Positions 34,304-35,912 of a stretch of 35,912 nucleotides of DNA are shown in pieces (position 1 is the first letter of the stretch; the number at the start of each line of letters is the position of its first letter). The stretch comes from Actinomycetota bacterium (GTDB lineage Bacteria > Actinomycetota > Actinomycetes > Streptosporangiales > Streptosporangiaceae): positions 1 through 35,912 of the forward strand of contig DAHVDE010000018.1 in the NCBI GenBank assembly GCA_027313705.1, written 5' to 3'. Position numbers and translations under genes: made by a program. The notes under the pieces were generated by a model. The model did no database searches, was not told where the DNA came from, and saw only the letters and a list, made by a program, of their open reading frames with translations.

Positions 34304-35329
34304 CTAGCCGCTGTGCTCGGCGCCTACGATGACCTCCGCTCACGATTCGACGTGGTGATCTGCGAAGGTGCCGGATCTCCGGCCGAGATCAACTTGCGGC
34401 GCGATGACATCGTTAACATGGGCCTGGCTCGGGCCCGCGACCTGCCGGTGATCGTCGTCGGCGACATCGACAGAGGAGGCGTACTTGCCGCCTTCTATGG
34501 CACCCTGGCCCTGCTAGACGAGGCTGATCAGGCGCTCGTCGGCGGGTTCGTGGTCAACAGATTCCGCGGCGACATCGGCCTGCTTGCACCAGGCCTGCGC
34601 CAGATCGCCAGCCTCGCCGGGCGGCAAGTCCTAGGGGTGGTGCCGTACCTGCGGGACATCTAGCTCGACGCCGAGGATGCCATCGCCGCGGAAATGTCGG
34701 ATCCAGATCATCGGGCATCCTCTATCGATGACCTGCACTGGCTGCGCGGGCGAGGACTCGACGCCTTGCTCAGCGCCCGAGCCGCGGCTGGCCAGGCAAT
34801 CCTCGGCATCTGCGGCGGCTATCAGATGCTCGGCACGGTCATCCATGACGGCGTGGAAAGCGCAGAAAGCACTGCCGCTGGTCTTGGATTGCTGCCAGCC
34901 GAGACCAGTTTCACCGCGCGAAAGACCCTGGGACGGCCGGCTGGCTACGCGGCAGGCAACCGGGTGACGGGCTACGAGATCCACCACGGCACTGTCCGGC
35001 TGAGCGGCGCCGAGTCCTGGTTCACCAGCGAACCTGACGGCGCGGGTATTCCACTCGACGGCTGCCGTCTCGGATCGGTGAGCGGCACGCTCTGGCACGG
35101 GATAATGGAAAACGACGCCTTCCGGCGGGCGTATCTCACCGAGGTCGCCGCGGTCGCTGGCCGGGACTTCGTGCCCGCTCCTGACACCTCGTTCGCCGGG
35201 GCGAGGCAAGCGCAGTTCGACCGGCTGGCCGACGCGGTGGAGCAGCATCTCGACACCGCCGCCTTGCTGGGGCTGATCGAACATGGTCCAGTTCCTGGCC
35301 CGCCGACCTTGCAGCCAACGCTCAGGTGA
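34285..35329 (+). pseudogene. cobQ: Broken cobyric acid synthase gene
   Basis: Three defects mark this as a pseudogene of the adenosylcobalamin pathway enzyme CobQ. The N-terminal ATPase domain with its P-loop is missing; homology begins near LRERLLAAV and runs through [17 protein letters not shown] and [14 protein letters not shown] at 34661-34663 stands where CobQ normally has Trp before LDAED. After LDAEDAIAAE some 60-70 residues are missing before DLHWLRGRGLDALL. The glutamine amidotransferase part is otherwise intact, with the nucleophile Cys in GICGGYQ (codon at 34811) and His in LWHGIMEND (codon at 35096). The reading frame is the same before and after the stop. The part from 34694 could still be translated from an ATG but would lack the synthase domain. 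Confidence 0.85.
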
Positions 35330-35492
35330 CTTAAGGCAAGGTCATTGATCGGTGCGCGCTGATCCGGCAGCCGAAAAAATCAGTGTTTACCACGATGCGC
35401 AATGTCGGCGCGGGAATGTACCGTCCCACTCGGAACATGCGCCCGATGGATCGGCCGCCAACCAAGATCGGAAGGACAGGTGTATATCAGAC

Positions 35493-35912
35493 ATGCGACT
35501 TACTGGAATTTTAATCATTACATCTAGCGCGGCTGCGGCGATACTTGGTATTACGACAGTCGCTTCCCAGGCGTCTCCGCCGGTGAAGACGATGACCGTG
35601 ACGGCGGACCTCGGCTCGCGTACAGGTCCAGGTAAAGTATTCGTGGAACTAGAGATCGCCAAGGATCCGAGCAAACTCGGCGTCCCCCAAAGGCTTGTCG
35701 ATGTCCCCCTGACCACCGACAACGTCGCTGCGGCCGGAACTCAGAAACTCAGCGTGCCGATCACGGCCGCGGTCCTCAGGAGTGCGTCGTCGGGCATGGC
35801 GACCTTCGAGTTCTTCGCCTGGTTCGGCGACTGGGAAGCGACCTCGATGGCGTCCTTGCCGGTGGCACCGGCAAAAGGCAATGTCGCGGCGGCGATCAAA
35901 ACGGTGATCGCC
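35493..35912 (+). CDS. Secreted protein of unknown function, 3' end outside window
   Basis: The first 140 codons of a gene that runs off the window. The N-terminus (MRLTGILIITSSAAAAILG) is a Sec signal peptide with probable cleavage after VASQA, near residue 27. The mature part (KTMTVTADLGS, VFVELEIAKDPSKLGVP, FFAWFGDWE) looks like beta-strand-rich secreted sequence without a known motif. Codons in the signal region are A/T-rich compared with other genes here (att, tta, ata, aca), then become typical. AAGGA (35472-35476) is 16 nt upstream, and ACAGG, 12 nt upstream, is another candidate site. The upstream 163 nt are fairly A/T-rich and hold nothing else recognised. Confidence 0.7.
   Translation, partial: MRLTGILIITSSAAAAILGITTVASQASPPVKTMTVTADLGSRTGPGKVFVELEIAKDPSKLGVPQRLVDVPLTTDNVAAAGTQKLSVPITAAVLRSASSGMATFEFFAWFGDWEATSMASLPVAPAKGNVAAAIKTVIA

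Noticed and set aside
33798-34343. 181-codon minus-strand frame
   Set aside because: It is Arg-rich and covers the propeller-like frame in another phase, which has far better protein composition.
35387-35722. Minus-strand frame of 111 codons at the right end
   Set aside because: It is antisense to the signal-peptide gene starting at 35493, which has the better start and composition.

Overview
The window is high-GC DNA from an actinobacterium. Three things show this. The 23S rRNA carries the roughly 100-nt insertion in helix 54 that marks Actinomycetota. Many genes start with GTG and overlap as GTGA or ATGA. The gene order from about 2.1 to 18 kb follows the block around tlyA in Mycobacterium (Rv1691 to Rv1698), and a second block (MBL hydrolase next to uvrA) also matches actinobacterial order. 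The MurJ and glycosyltransferase extension and the frequent AGG arginine codons point away from Mycobacterium and typical Streptomyces, perhaps to a Streptosporangiales-like lineage. The genus cannot be fixed from the sequence alone.

Layout. 1-2059: the 3' part of an rRNA operon (partial 23S, spacer, 5S, a clear intrinsic terminator). 2105-7423: an RGG-rich disordered protein with a TPR-like domain, a DUF1015 protein on the minus strand, a small TPR protein and an HAD phosphatase. 7587-9451: a two-gene ABC exporter with a hairpin-rich leader, closed by an 18-bp perfect hairpin. 9522-11932, minus strand: SCP2-like protein, AlkB, Nei2 and a lysine-methyltransferase-like enzyme, a tightly packed probable repair operon. 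12025-21836, plus strand: one long, nearly gapless operon of a small conserved protein, tlyA, NAD kinase, recN, steA, steB, a PNPT-like membrane protein, murJ and a GT4 glycosyltransferase. It joins ribosome methylation, NADP supply, DNA repair, cell division and envelope assembly. 21808-21994: a gene relic and a terminator hairpin.

22008-28285, minus strand: a Tat-exported beta-repeat protein, a sulfotransferase, a Fic protein, a DUF402 protein, an FAD amine oxidase, an MBL hydrolase and a mycothiol-type DinB protein. 28520-33007, plus strand: uvrA, a possible tiny membrane peptide and a multi-pass membrane protein. 33030-33797, minus strand: an arsenite methyltransferase behind a possible ArsR-type operator. 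33869-35329: a wrecked zone where the tail of an unknown gene (minus) abuts a truncated, stop-interrupted and internally deleted cobQ (plus). 35493 to the end: the start of a secreted protein that runs off the window.

No complete mobile element, integrase, CRISPR array or tRNA was seen. The most unusual items are the RGG/TPR protein beside the rRNA operon, the envelope operon with a PNPT-like enzyme next to murJ, the alkB-nei2 operon, and the broken cobQ junction.
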